DNA of 64,000 nt from Cladorrhinum sp. PSN259 (taxonomy: Eukaryota; Ascomycota; Sordariomycetes; Sordariales; Podosporaceae): contig MU867080.1 of the NCBI GenBank assembly GCA_033725935.1, forward strand, positions 434,001 to 498,000, written 5' to 3'. The position numbers and the translations under genes are program-made. The stretch's first letter is position 1. Each line of letters begins with the position of its first letter. Below are positions 45,050 through 56,267 of the stretch, piece by piece. The notes beneath the pieces were generated by a model. It saw only the letters and a list, made by a program, of their open reading frames with translations. It had not been told where the DNA came from and searched no databases.

Positions 45050-48000
45050 GGTTGTTGGGGAACCTTGTGCAACTTATTAGGCAGAGACGAGACTCCGTAT
45101 GAAATCCAACTGGTATAGTTGGGTGGAGATTGCAGTTGAGGTTCATTCCATCGGGATTCGAGATCGGAATTAGGGTTAGTGCTAGCCCCCTTCATTTAAT
45201 CTTATACCAGGGGATTTTACATGATTTTCAAGTGGGGTTTACTCCATGTCGGCTTCTTACTTGATCTCAATGCGTGAGAGGAATTATGTATCTGCAACTC
45301 CATATGAGCCTAGAACGAAATCCCTGCAACCGTTTGCTTCAATCTTGAGAGAAGTAGTTGTGAACTCGGGTCAAGTACGTATTTCACCGGTGACTTTAAA
45401 GGAGTGACTCGAGAGATCCTCATGAATCCTTAAGTGACTCGCTTGGTATCACAACATTCCGATCACGTCCCATGAGATATATGATTACGCACAAAGGTCA
45501 CATGTCTGTTTGTGAGTCCTCACTTTTACAACCTCTCTGTGTTTCTAAACACCTTCAAGTCGCCGGTCACAAGCCAACAGCGAAACATGGTGGCGTTCGT
45601 ATTCTGACTTCTCCCAGGAAGGCGACATTCTAGAAACATTCAGTTGATTAAACTGATCATATGGAACGTCACACAGTGAATCGGGGATGCTCATGAACGG
45701 CTGGGGGCTTCGTGCTACGTACCACACACAAGACCTGCAACCCACCCCCCCTTCTTGTCTTAAATGGAAGGGAAATGCTTGGCGAACTCCGGGTGACCAA
45801 TCCTCAATTTTTATTTCAGAACTTGAAAACTAAAGGAGAGGACAAAAATGGCACAGTCAGATCAACGTTAAAATTTTTTTTTTTAAAAATTAATTTATGG
45901 TCTGTTAATATTTCACAACACCAGTGTCACTATTTCCTACTCAGCAGCCAACCCCTTTTCGAGAAAATGATTGCCGTCATGGGCCATAAGGACTTGGAAC
46001 GGATGACTCGCGTAAAACAAAACTTGGTCGGGAGATTTTGGCCGCACGCAGCATTTTTTGTGATACGACCGACGTCGGGGACTAATAACTATCAGAAGAT
46101 GGGAGGGAAGATAATCTACAGATCAGAGATAGACAAAAAAAAAAAAAAGGAATAGATTAAGGTGTGTTGTGAAAATAAACATATCGCCACGACGACCTCT
46201 GGAATGTTGAAAAAAGTTGTCTAGTCAATCACAGCTGAAATCTTGCAGAAGACAAAAACCGTTGACGTGCTCCAAAAATTCCAGAGGTTCCAGAACCCTG
46301 CTTCGGATTCTCCCCGCTCCCAGTCCTTTTGACAGGGTTCTAGACTTGGCCGACTCTTTGGATCCCCGCAGTTGTCAAAACTCCTGAGTTTAGCCCAAAA
46401 GGGGGAACGCGTTTGCGATGAGTGGGGTGGCCAGGATGGCTCCCACGCTAACGAAAGCCAAAGTCAGGGAAAGCCAATGGAACGGGAGCATCCGAGCTGA
46501 TCTGTTTGGATCAGTTTTTCTTCAAGAGACACGGGTGATTGTGCGAGAGAGAGAACTGTGAAATAAGAAAGAGTTCGCCGTAAATATTACAAGCAGAAAC
46601 AACACGTGTGCTGGTGAGTACATCAGTGGATAACGATGTGCGGGATTTCGAAACCAGTTTTAGAAGGACAAGCGGCGAAACAATAGGGTACCTTGGCGTC
46701 GTGTTAATTACCTGTTCATGCCGCCTTCGCTTGGAGATGTGTTTTTTAGCCAGCATTCATTTATCTTCTGCATTCCGCGTTTAGGGATGGCGTCGGAAGA
46801 CCCAATGTCGAGGCAGCTTGTCCGATCTATATCAAAAGATATTGAGACCGTCGCTGTGTCCGCGGGAGCAGGTGGCTTTGCTCAAACATGCATCGGCTTT
46901 CGAGACGATCAGCGTATAGAAGTGTAAGCTTGCGTATTATGTACACACGGCTCTGCTGTGCGCATTTCCATTGCAGCACTTCATGCAGCAAGTTCGTGAT
47001 CCAACGACAAACGAGGGGTTGCAGCAGTTGGGGCAAAAACCAGGACCGAACCCTTGTGGATGCAAGGAGACAGGAAAAACGGCAATTGCCAAAAGCTTGT
47101 TAGCGTTAGGTACTAGTGTACTAGATGGACCTGCATAGCAATTGTGTGCACGCGCAGCCGCGACAGTGATGGTGTGTTGCAACTTGCAGTGGGATGTGTT
47201 CCATTCGCTCGGCGGGAAGTCGGCGCCTGGGCATTGGGTTCAAAGAAGGTCAGGTACCCAGCGTTTTGGGTCATGAGGCTGAGTTGTAGGAGGGCGATAA
47301 ATCTGTGACATTTTGGAATTGGCTGGTGATGGGCTGCTGTCAATGTAATGTCAGTGCCCGCGAGATGCAGCAACTATTGACTCTGTTCCCAAAACAGAAG
47401 TGATTCGATGAATGACCACCACTCGGTTGTCTTTTGCGGTGCGGTGGTCGTCGCTTTGGTCGTCTATCCATCGACCTCGTTCCACTACCGACCATCAAAA
47501 CAGGGGCCGGAATGGTCGTTGTATGATTGGCGAAGCGGTGACCAGAAAAGCTGACCACCTTGGGGCCACCTGGGATCTTGCCAGCGACGCGTCGAGTTCT
47601 GGGCTGCACGAGCGTTTTGCGAGTGATTGAGCATTTGAGCTCGTTAATGCTCAATCAACGTCAGGTCAGCAGAGGCCTCGTGAATGTGGATTTTCTGGTG
47701 TGCTTTCTCCTGAATTGGCAGCGGGTTTCCCTGTCGAGCTTATTGCTGCAGGATGCGGGAGATGGAGCTGCGGTTGCGACCCCAGAGTCTAGCGCAAAAT
47801 GACCGAGCCAATAGCCTTGGCGCTGTGTGACCGAGAACGGAAGTGGGTCACAAACTAAGATGCCTTTACCCACAATTGCAGGTGCCAGCGAATGGAATTC
47901 CCTGTCTGTTGACCAGGCCCAGGTGCAGCCCGCGGGTCGACTTTTCCCAGATTGGCTGCACTTCGGGTGGCCGTAACCTTGATAGTGGAAGGTACCAAAA

Positions 48001-48638
48001 GGTACGTACTTTTTAGTCCTTGCAGCGTCCATGCAGGCTTAGATGGGGTGTTCTCATTTCCCATTTCTCGTCCTCCTGCCCCAGGAAGGTGTATAGGAAT
48101 TGCTTGTTTCCTCCCAGCTTTTTGAAGCTTCTCTTTCTCCATCTCCCGATCAATTGATCTTGATCTCCGAGTCGCAACCTAGAAGTGTTCGGAGAGCCCG
48201 CTCATCTCCTGCTGGGAAGGGGTCACGGGCCCATCGTCTACCACAATACATTGTCTGCTGCCAGCTGCTCGGCTCCTGCTTCCTCCCCCTTCCGTTACCC
48301 AACGGGAGCTGTTCACAAACACGTTTCGTCCGTGATCCGTGATTGTTGCCGGTCAGTTCTAACTGCCACAAGCACCGTCATCATTTCCCCTACATTAGAC
48401 GAGCAAGGCCCCTTGCATCGCCGTGTCACCATTGTGTCCTTGTTCCTGACTCTCTCCTTCCAGATTCCCTCCGGAAGACGTTCCGCAACAGGTCGAATCA
48501 TATATTCTGAACACCTGCAGCGTCGACAGCACGCAGCCTAGCCGGCCCAGCTGCGTCGATCAATCTGGTCCATCGACCACGACACATCCAAGTCATACCA
48601 AAGACTGTCGACTCCAATTTCTCCAAACACCACACACA
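45050..48638. other. 3.6 kb gene-poor region
   Basis: The longest stretch without a supported gene. Open frames (for example 45712-46155 plus, 47340-47654 minus, 47661-48032 minus) overlap on opposite strands and show no domain, signal peptide or intron logic. A single TTCCAGAGGTTCCAGAA near 46282 resembles a heat-shock element. The last 500 bp are C/T-rich, as expected for the leader of the gene at 48639. No transposon ends or RIP-like AT blocks are apparent. Confidence 0.4.
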
Positions 48639-49130
48639 ATGGCTTCCACAACAAACAAAAATAGCTTAACCGTCGAAACGATGGCCTCAAACCGCTTGAC
48701 AACGAAAGCCTCACAGGATACCCTTACTCCAGAGCCCTTTCCGACACTTGAGGAAAAAGACACAGCAGTCTCAAGGCTTTCCGATCTCTCCACACCGGCA
48801 ACAGCCCATCGAGCGAATCCTTTCGATACCGACATCGAGGCAATGATCACAAACGAAGCCAACCACAAGAGGTCAGGGTCAGCAGAGTGTACTCGAGGGG
48901 GGACAGACTGCCAGGTTTGGCCCGGCAAAGACCACTGGAAACGAAAAGCCAAAGCCGCCAAGAAGAAAAAACACTCATGCACCTGCTTAGCCGGCATGAG
49001 CAAGCGTAACCGCATCATTATTCGTATCTTGATCATAATACTCGTCGTCGGCATCGCAGTTGCTGTTGGTTTCGGTGTCAGCAAGCCGCTTGGTGCAGGA
49101 ATTTGGAAAAGCGAGACACAGAACAACTAG
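48639..49130 (+). CDS. Small single-pass membrane protein, conserved fungal type
   Basis: An intronless 163-residue frame. The N-terminal two thirds are hydrophilic (TMASNRLTTKASQDTLTPEP, HRANPFDTDIEAMITNEAN). A Cys-containing basic segment follows (AECTRGGTDCQVWPGKDHWK, RKAKAAKKKKHSCTCLAGMS). Then one strong membrane helix (IIIRILIIILVVGIAVAVGF) is followed by a short tail GVSKPLGAGIWK. The basic flank before the helix predicts N-in orientation, with a short outside tail. The pattern DCQVWPG...HWKRKAK...SKPLGA seems to recur in fungal genomes as hypothetical proteins (from memory). Function unknown. It opens a run of small membrane protein genes extending to 56267. Confidence 0.72.
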   Translation: MASTTNKNSLTVETMASNRLTTKASQDTLTPEPFPTLEEKDTAVSRLSDLSTPATAHRANPFDTDIEAMITNEANHKRSGSAECTRGGTDCQVWPGKDHWKRKAKAAKKKKHSCTCLAGMSKRNRIIIRILIIILVVGIAVAVGFGVSKPLGAGIWKSETQNN

Positions 49131-50656
49131 ACTCCTTCTTCTGGCCCTTTATCCGCGGCCCGCAACCGCACGGCGCAGCTCAACCCGCTTATTATAATTT
49201 CCTTTGTTACAGCATACTTATTCCGACACCGCGGGATATAGAAGCAGATGCGGATTGCCGCCTTATCGTTTTGCATCAAGGCAGTTTTAGGGGTATTCGG
49301 TTCCATACCCTCTACGGATTTGGCCTACGTTCCGTAAAATATTCACCCCCCTGATTTGCTGGTTTCACTGTATAATCTTGCCTGGGTTTTTCGGTCCATG
49401 ACCCTACGTGGTCCCGGCGTTATTTGGTTCTTTTTATTTATTTTTACTTGGTTCTAGACATCTGCGGCGGCGTTCGGAGTCACAAAGTCTAGTTTCATGG
49501 GTTCCGTGGAAGATGGGTCAGCGGCAAGCGAGATACAGGATCGCACCCTGAGGTTTTTGTCAAGGGGTTTTATTTTTCGTCGGGGACTTTGGCAACATTG
49601 GTGTTGAGCAGAGGAAAGAAGGCTCGACATAGCTTTGGGGGATTTAATCATCGTAAAGCGTCAGAAGGATTAAAGGATGGCCAGGATGCTTACGCTACGT
49701 AGCATACGAAAAACAATCAAATATCCAAAGCTGCTACTCAAGCGCTTTGTCTCTGGCCTTTTTTGCCATTATTCTATTGGTCTCCCAGTTATTGTGATCT
49801 CTGAGGTTTTAGGATCAGCAGTGTTATATGGCACTACTTGACAAAGCAGGCACAGATCAGGAGCACAGAATTTCGGCCGCGACAGATGGAAGTGTCAAAG
49901 TTTAGAGGAGTACGTACACGATGCAGATCCAGACATCTCTGGAGAGCAAGGCTGCAAGGAATACGAGGTTTTCCGCATCTATCGCCTCCTCTCATGACAT
50001 TCGGGCACTTGACACACTTTTGATTTGGCCAAGGCCGGTTACATATTCATTGACCTACGCGTGACAGAAATTAGCAGATGACGAATGTAGGTTACTCTCG
50101 CCACACCGAGGAGGGATCCAGAGGCAGCGTTTGGGATACCGTCGGGTATCGTTTTCGCCCGAGTGTAGTCATGCAACGTTGGGTGGTTCTCTCTACCTTG
50201 GACAAGGTAGGTATGTTTGAATTAGACATCTTCTACGGAGAATGGAGTGTACCAACACGTTTCTGTCAAAAGATAGACCGCTAGGCTATTAGTTACATTA
50301 TTATCATGACAAGGAGATAGAATTAAAGGTGGAAAAAAAATCCCCCAATCTATGAAATAAACAAAACAAGAATTAGGCGGCTGCCAAAGCTATTTTTCCT
50401 TCTTTTTTTTTCCCACCTCCAAAACAAGCAAACGTTCTTGTCTTCGCCCGTTATCCGCGTTCTCCTTCAGCATCCGCTACCTCCCTTTGTAATGAAATCA
50501 AACGCTGAACTCTGAAAACAGAATAAAATGAAAATGATACCGAAAATAACAAGAGAAAGAAAAGAAAAACACCCACGATTACTGACCTTTGTGGCTGACT
50601 GAGTGAATGTAAAGATTTTTGATAAAAGAATCACTCTCCCGAGTTGGTCTTAAAGA
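49131..50656. other. Intergenic, converging 3' regions
   Basis: 1.5 kb between two converging genes. It includes A/C-rich and T-rich low-complexity patches at 50320-50600, consistent with the 3' tail of the minus-strand gene. No coding sequence is supported. Confidence 0.4.
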
Positions 50657-52256
50657 TTAATTGGTCAAATGCCTGAAAATGTGGTTGAAAGTTTCAGCAA
50701 CAAGGAACCACACAGCCCCGTAAGAAAACAGCACTGTAGATTCTCCATGCGAGATTCGGCCCGGGACTGTTGGAGATTCCTGTCTGATGAGTTCTGTTCC
50801 CATAGCAGCAGTGGCAGGGTCTATTGGCTCTCTTGTGGCTTCAGTGCTATTTCTTTCTGACGAGGGGTCGGCATAGCTGTGTGGTATCTCAGTCGTCGTC
50901 AGTCGAGTGCTGTCTCTGTTTGTTGCCGCATCAAATAGCCCTAGCTGAGGGATGTTGATTGTATGGCTTGCAGGTTCAACCGGGGATGGGATCTCAAAAC
51001 TATACCTCTCGGAGGCCTCGACAGGGGTTACAATCTCGAAGCTATTTCTATGGGTTGCGGTATCAAAGTAACTTGGCGCATGGTTGTTGTTCAGTCGGAC
51101 CGAAAACTCGGCGCTGTTTTTCTCGGGTACTGTCGTAGCCCCGCATGGAGGAGAAGTTTCGATACTTTCCATCTGAAGGCCTTTTATGGTGTCCATGCTG
51201 GTAAAATTATTGAAATCATTGTTCTCTGTGATCGATCCAACTACGTATGGGAGCCCGGGGCTGTCGCCCTCGGGGTCTGTTGTGGTTACGATTTGGGGTA
51301 GTAGTACATTTACACTGTTTCTCCTTGTGGTCTTAGTTGAGACTTTGGCCTGCATGCTGGATCTTTCTCTTCGAGCTCCAACTGGGGTTACCCCAGATAC
51401 TAGTATTCGCCCTCGTCGGCCACTGATCATTTTGTGTGTGAGTGACAGAATGGGGAGGATTAGGAAACTTTGAAAAGAAGTTCTACTTACCATGATGATT
51501 GTGCTGGGAAGCAGAGGCAGCGTAACCACTGGCAGAATTCATAACCTTCTGTCGACGGTACTGTTCAATCCTTTCATTCACATTGAGACCCGGGGGCCCT
51601 TTTGCTTGCTCGATTACCTGTGGATCGCGCATCCGCCCGCCAATTTGCGCTTTCACACTGTAATCATCTTTTGCCTTGACGGGGTGCTTCCTCAAGAAGA
51701 AGTAGACTGCTGCGGCTCCCACAGCGAGCCCGACAATGAGAGTGCCCAGGACAGTAAAGAAGATCTCGACAATCGTCATCTCGACGAGGCGGCCGTCAAT
51801 AGCGGCATCCGCTTCGACATCTCGTTTCTGGGGAAAGCTAAGTACCGGTAAATACATAGGGGCTGTCGAGCTTTAATCAGTTTTAGAGTGTGTAGTATGT
51901 GATTATTCGTCTAACTTTAGATTAGAGTTTTCGGTGTTTAAGGTGCAAATGTTATATTGCAGTTGTTGAGGAAGGAGAGAGGGAAAAATACATACGGGCG
52001 CAAGCATCCCTCATTATATACGAAGCAATAATCCCCGTGGGACATTCCAAGAGTCATAAAACTTGCGGTACCTTGCGCTGCTGTGTTGTAAGTCGAGATG
52101 TTTATCCCTTCGTATCTAGGAACTTGTAGTTCCCCACGTCTTTCTGTCAAACACACAAGTTCTCTAAAAACGTCCTCGTATGAGTCTTATCGGTGATTAA
52201 TCGGCTAGATACCATGTTGATGAAGCCAAACATCAAAAGAAAGTGCCTCCCACAAA
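50657..52256 (-). CDS. Single-pass membrane protein with long cytosolic tail (5' end unresolved)
   Basis: Exons that keep one frame on the minus strand: up to 52213 (SLWEALSFDVWLHQHE...), 52143..51996 (RRGELQVPRYEGINISTYNT, SHGDYCFVYNEGCLRP), 51837..51491 and 51381..50657. The third carries the membrane helix EIFFTVLGTLIVGLAVGAAAVYFFL flanked by RKHPVKAK, followed by DPQVIEQAKGPPGLNVNERI. The last exon encodes a 240-residue Ser/Thr/Pro-rich tail with recurring RNSFEI.TPVE and RYSFEIPSPVE phrases. Splicing instead to the acceptor at 51423 gives a short end VADEGEY. A shorter model starting at ATG 51857 is possible. The first exon and signal peptide were not found. Probably a receptor-like or wall-linked orphan. 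Confidence 0.55.
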
Positions 52257-52516
52257 CTTTAAAAACTATCAAAACCAGCTCGTCCGAATTCCGGTAATAA
52301 AACGGCCAACAATGCCCGCAAGTTTGAAACCTCCGTAACCCTCACGCGATTAAAATCATACAAATCGCCTCATCAATGACCAAACGGCACGAAGTCACAT
52401 AATTAACATTCAACCTCCAGCTAGTCACTGATGATGATGCCGAATACAAGAAGTTCCAAGCCAGAGATATGCAAAACAACCAAACATCCCATCGCATCCC
52501 CTCTTATTCCCCATTA

Positions 52517-52768
52517 TTAAGCATTAAAAGTAGTATCATTACTCAGACCCCTCCCTCTCCCCGCATCGCTATTCTCACTCGATTTTCCGGTCTTTGCTTG
52601 CGGGTTATAAACAGGATCATCCCCGTCCTCAACCGGCTTGGGCCTTTTGAATCCCGTCAACCAAAATCCCAACATCTGACTCAATAATAGAGAAAGAACA
52701 ACGAAGGCGATGATGACGTAGACGTGGATGGGGATATCGGGTATGGGAATCTCTTCTGTGTCGCTCAT
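52517..52768 (-). CDS. Small single-pass membrane protein (83 residues)
   Basis: A short open frame: MSDTEEIPIPDIPIH, then the membrane helix VYVIIAFVVLSLLLSQMLGFW, then a polar tail LTGFKRPKPVEDGDDPVYNP ending in a Gly/Ser/Asn-rich stretch. Composition is protein-like and the helix is clear, with a positive flank after it (N-out or tail-in). Upstream an overlapping frame (52769-52920 region) also looks coding-like and is preceded by a CTACCTAG acceptor, so the true gene may be larger or frame-shifted relative to this reading. Function unknown. Confidence 0.45.
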   Translation of the reverse strand: MSDTEEIPIPDIPIHVYVIIAFVVLSLLLSQMLGFWLTGFKRPKPVEDGDDPVYNPQAKTGKSSENSDAGRGRGLSNDTTFNA

Positions 52769-53712
52769 ATTGACCTTCTACGCTCGCGGATGTGGTGTTT
52801 GGAGGGTCTGAGTCCTCAACTTCGGAAAACTGCTCCTGGTTAACGCAGGCAGGTGTTTCGTAATCGTTCGAGTCAATTGGGTGATGTGACAGTTGGAGAT
52901 ATCTTCGTTCTGCGGAACCTAGGTAGTCAAAACAAACATGACAAGTAAAGAAAACAAAGTACAAATTAAAACGTGGTGTGGCTGTCTCACTCTCCATAAG
53001 ATAGGGTAGTCGCAACGAGCGCCCTGAGGCGACGCCACCGCTTGATCATCTTTAACCTAACGGCTTGGTCGGAGTACCGGTGGTCCTGGACTCAAAGTTT
53101 CGTTTGCTACTGCAGTGTTACTTCAGAGGATGATGACTTGGCTTCGTATCCGGTCATGAGTTAAACCGAGCGGTGCGTTGTCCGGGATAATTATCGAATT
53201 TGATGACGAATGACTGCGGGTGGGAGTCGAAGATTCGGAACTGGCCGTCTATTGTTACCAGGCATCGCAAAAGGTGTAAAGATCGAAATGTACGGGGTGC
53301 ATTGATGCAGAGTCGTCGACCTTATGCAAGCAGGATGCATGATGTGAGGAAAATTATCGCGAGAGGACTGGTTTCCGCAACCACCTCACAGATTGAAAAG
53401 GTGCAGGCGGAAAGGAAGAATGAGCATTAATGATAATGACTAATTTTATCAAAAATAAAACGAAAGAAATCTCACCGACTAACCCATCTGTTGGGAGTAA
53501 CCAGCTACAAAAAACCCACTTGGGGATTTTTACTCCGAGTATTGCTCACTTCTCTGGTGAGTATTTAAAGTATTTATACTCGTCCGAACGTCCGACTCGA
53601 AATTGAATGGTCCCAATTACCGATTTGGCTTTCAGGTTCAAAGTTACCACTACGTCGTGGCGGCATTGGAAGCAGATTTTTCGCTGAAAACAGTATTATA
53701 CTTTATTTACAA
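52769..53712. other. Intergenic, with a possible extra exon
   Basis: Minus-strand 52770-52921 has an open frame with coding-like text (LSHHPIDSNDYETPACVNQE, VEDSDPPNTTSASVEG) after a probable acceptor, but no donor links it cleanly to a neighbour. The remainder shows nothing. Confidence 0.35.
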
Positions 53713-54162
53713 TCAATATGAAAACCTCCGCTGCTGAGCACTACTTGACTCTCCTCCTTTTCTTGGCTCAAGATCTGGCAATCCCTCCTGCAAAGTAGGG
53801 ATCTCCGTAACTCCAGACAATGCTGGACTTGCGAGCCCCTTTTGGAAATCTGGAGTTGATGGTGGGGGCACCACGAGCAACAGCGGTGTCCTCTCGTTTG
53901 TTGGATGTGATGGTATCACGATGTTCATCCCCTTGGTCATTCTTTGATTTCGAGCCTCCTCTCGTCTCCTCTTCAACCTCTCCAGCTGCTTCCAAGAACC
54001 GCGATCCCCTTGGTAAACTGCCATGGCCATAAAAGCCACACAAGCAAAAACCATTAGGGCAAGTACCGCATTGGGACAATGTACCCATTTCGAAACATCT
54101 ATTGCGGGACCACTATCCTTTTGATTGTACTGAACTGCTGCGTTTGGGGCAATTGGCGGCAT
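53713..54162 (-). CDS. Small single-pass membrane protein (149 residues)
   Basis: An intronless frame: MPPIAPNAAVQYNQKDSGPA, then the helix AVLALMVFACVAFMAMAVY, then a strongly basic juxtamembrane helix (WKQLERLKRRREEARNQR), then a Pro-rich tail with NERTPLLLVVPPPSTPDF and LPDLEPRKGGESSSAQQRR. The positive charge after the helix predicts a cytosolic C-terminus. The first 28 residues are not a cleavable signal. An acceptor-like CTGCAG lies 36-41 nt upstream of the ATG, so a leader intron or additional 5' exon is possible. No family recognised. Confidence 0.55.
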   Translation of the reverse strand: MPPIAPNAAVQYNQKDSGPAIDVSKWVHCPNAVLALMVFACVAFMAMAVYQGDRGSWKQLERLKRRREEARNQRMTKGMNIVIPSHPTNERTPLLLVVPPPSTPDFQKGLASPALSGVTEIPTLQEGLPDLEPRKGGESSSAQQRRFSY

Positions 54163-55319
54163 GATGAATGTATTGATTTAAATCTGCAGCTGTCAGTCTC
54201 CAGTCTGTCCGAACACAAATGCGCTAAAGAAAAGGCTCACTTTTGGTATGGTGATGACGATGACGATGATTACGCGATGGCGATCCAAGAAGCTATTACA
54301 GTTACTTGAGTTGTGTTGATGGATGTAGCCAAATGAAATTTCTCTCTTCCACAGGTTAAATGCTTTCCGTAAATAAAAAGCAGAAGCAGAAAACGGGCAA
54401 TGCCAGAAACTGCGCCTCGAGGCTACTCCGATCTCTTGATATGCCGTCACACTTCGGGATTCCTCCCTTTCAGTCGGGCGTGCTGAGGGTCAGGTTGAGT
54501 GAATGAAGTTGGGCGAAAATGATCAGAGTGTTGAAATCGTATCCATCTGACCGAGCGCGGAGAGGATCACAGAAACCGGTCGACCCTTAAGCTTATATTT
54601 GCTGAGACGTTCGCCGGGGCGCAGTTGAGGCGATGTAGGGGTCGTCGATCCAGAACTGGGCCTTGGCCGGAAAGAAACACCATCCCGTGTGCCTTGACAA
54701 AGCATTTGCGCCAAGAACCTCCGGCTTGGCGCCTTTTAAACCAATGAATAGCCGTCTTTCTTCACTAACAATTTCTGATAAGACACATAGATACCTCAGG
54801 GAAGTCCCGTGGACATCGGTCATTCATTGGAAATTATTTGACCTGGACTTAAGAGTTTATAAAACCCTTCGGACCCGGTATCATCGCACGGCAAACGAAC
54901 ATCACGCACACACACACACACACACATGCTAGACCCGCTGACTCAGCCTCCGAATCGCAATTACACAAAACCAACACGCCGTCGCAGGTTCCGGTGCCGC
55001 CGGTTTTTTCTTAGCATCTGGTATTCCGTTTCATTGTTACTTCAGGGGCAAAAAAGGGGAAAAGAACCTTTCTTCACGTGGAATTTGCATCGTCTATACT
55101 ATATCGCCTGAACAACCAAAAAAAGAAATGACCGCAACACCGACTCCATAAAAAGAAAAAAAAAGAAAAAAATATAGAACCAATAAGAAAAAGAAAAAGC
55201 CACACAGTATCATCTTGTTGCAACCCTCCATACCCCCTATCCTCAGCCACGGCCAAGTCCAGGCCCCGACGGCACCCACCCACCACCATCTCCACCACCC
55301 AAATACCACATGGCCAAAG
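54163..55319. other. Intergenic spacer
   Basis: About 1.2 kb with a CA-dinucleotide run near 54907-54926 and A-rich patches at 55110-55200. These fit the 3' region of the minus-strand mucin-like gene. No gene supported. Confidence 0.45.
54907..54926. repeat. CA dinucleotide microsatellite
   Basis: An uninterrupted run of about ten CA units in the spacer between two membrane protein genes. Confidence 0.85.
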
Positions 55320-56267
55320 CTACACAAACCCAGCATGATGCGCACCAGCCTGCCCCCAAACCTGAGCCGCACTCCCAGCTATTCCTCCTCCCATCTCTTG
55401 AACTGTTCCATCATTCCCATCGCCTCCCCCCATTACACCAGTGTTCACGCTCCCGCTATTCTTCTCGCCATCCACCACCTCCTCACCATTCTGCAGCCCA
55501 GAAGGCCCCCGACAAGCCTCATCCTCAACCGCCCACCTCCTCCGCCGTCTAACCTTCATCACGTACCTCACCAACAAGAAAATTCCTGCAGTAATAACCG
55601 CACCGGCCAAAACGGTTGAACCACCAACCGTCAGAAGATTCGAATGACCTGCTATCGAAGATATTGAATCAGCTGACGAATCCGAAGGGATTCCTCCGAT
55701 CGTGTCGATAATTATTGTAGATGAGTCGGTAGGAGTAACGGTACGGAAGGTCGTAGGGGGCGAGATTGTCAGAGTGCCAACGGTGATTTGGTTCGCAGAA
55801 GCAATGGTGGGTTTGGTTGTGATGAGCGGAAGGGGAGGAGTCGCAGGAATGACAGCTGTTTCTGGGAGTGTAGTAGTCGGCGTAAAGGTATTCTGAGACG
55901 CGGGAGTGTGAATCAGACTGAGAGCAGACTGGGGAGTGGCAGTCGGAACGGTAGGTTCGGTAGTGGTCACGGTAATGGTGGGTGGCGACTCATCCGAGAC
56001 AGGCGACAAGGGAACCACGTAAGGGAACAACGAAGGTTCGATGACGGAGGTCGAGATGCGGATGTTGGTGTTGGTGAAGTCGGGAGGCGCGCGGAAGTCC
56101 TCCGGGTTGGCACTCTCGTTGTCATCGTCGCTCTTTGACTCGGTTTGAGTTTTTGCAGCACGATTTGCATGGTCGTCTGCAGGATCTTGGGTGGTTGCGC
56201 ACTCACCATCTACTGCCGGTTGACCGGCGGTGACAGCAGGGTCGATGATACAGAGCGGTATGTCCAT
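55320..56267 (-). CDS. Mucin-like single-pass membrane protein (315 residues)
   Basis: The first ATG of the frame is at 56267 (MDIPLCIIDPAVTAGQPAVD). No cleavable signal peptide is visible and no upstream exon carrying one was found. Residues ~60-225 are Thr/Ser/Pro-rich (TITVTTTEPTVPTATPQSAL, FTPTTTLPETAVIPATPPLP), as in heavily O-glycosylated wall sensors. One helix follows (LAGAVITAGIFLLVRYVM) with a KVRRRRRW stop-transfer cluster and a Gly/Asp-rich cytosolic tail ending GAHHAGFV. The layout resembles a cell-wall stress sensor, but no WSC or Cys domain is present, so no function is assigned. Confidence 0.62.
   Translation of the reverse strand: MDIPLCIIDPAVTAGQPAVDGECATTQDPADDHANRAAKTQTESKSDDDNESANPEDFRAPPDFTNTNIRISTSVIEPSLFPYVVPLSPVSDESPPTITVTTTEPTVPTATPQSALSLIHTPASQNTFTPTTTLPETAVIPATPPLPLITTKPTIASANQITVGTLTISPPTTFRTVTPTDSSTIIIDTIGGIPSDSSADSISSIAGHSNLLTVGGSTVLAGAVITAGIFLLVRYVMKVRRRRRWAVEDEACRGPSGLQNGEEVVDGEKNSGSVNTGVMGGGDGNDGTVQEMGGGIAGSAAQVWGQAGAHHAGFV

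Noticed and set aside
45712..46155. 147-codon plus-strand frame in the gene-poor region
   Set aside because: It ends in a poly-Lys run from a poly-A tract, contains poly-Phe/Lys from homopolymers and has no homologous look.
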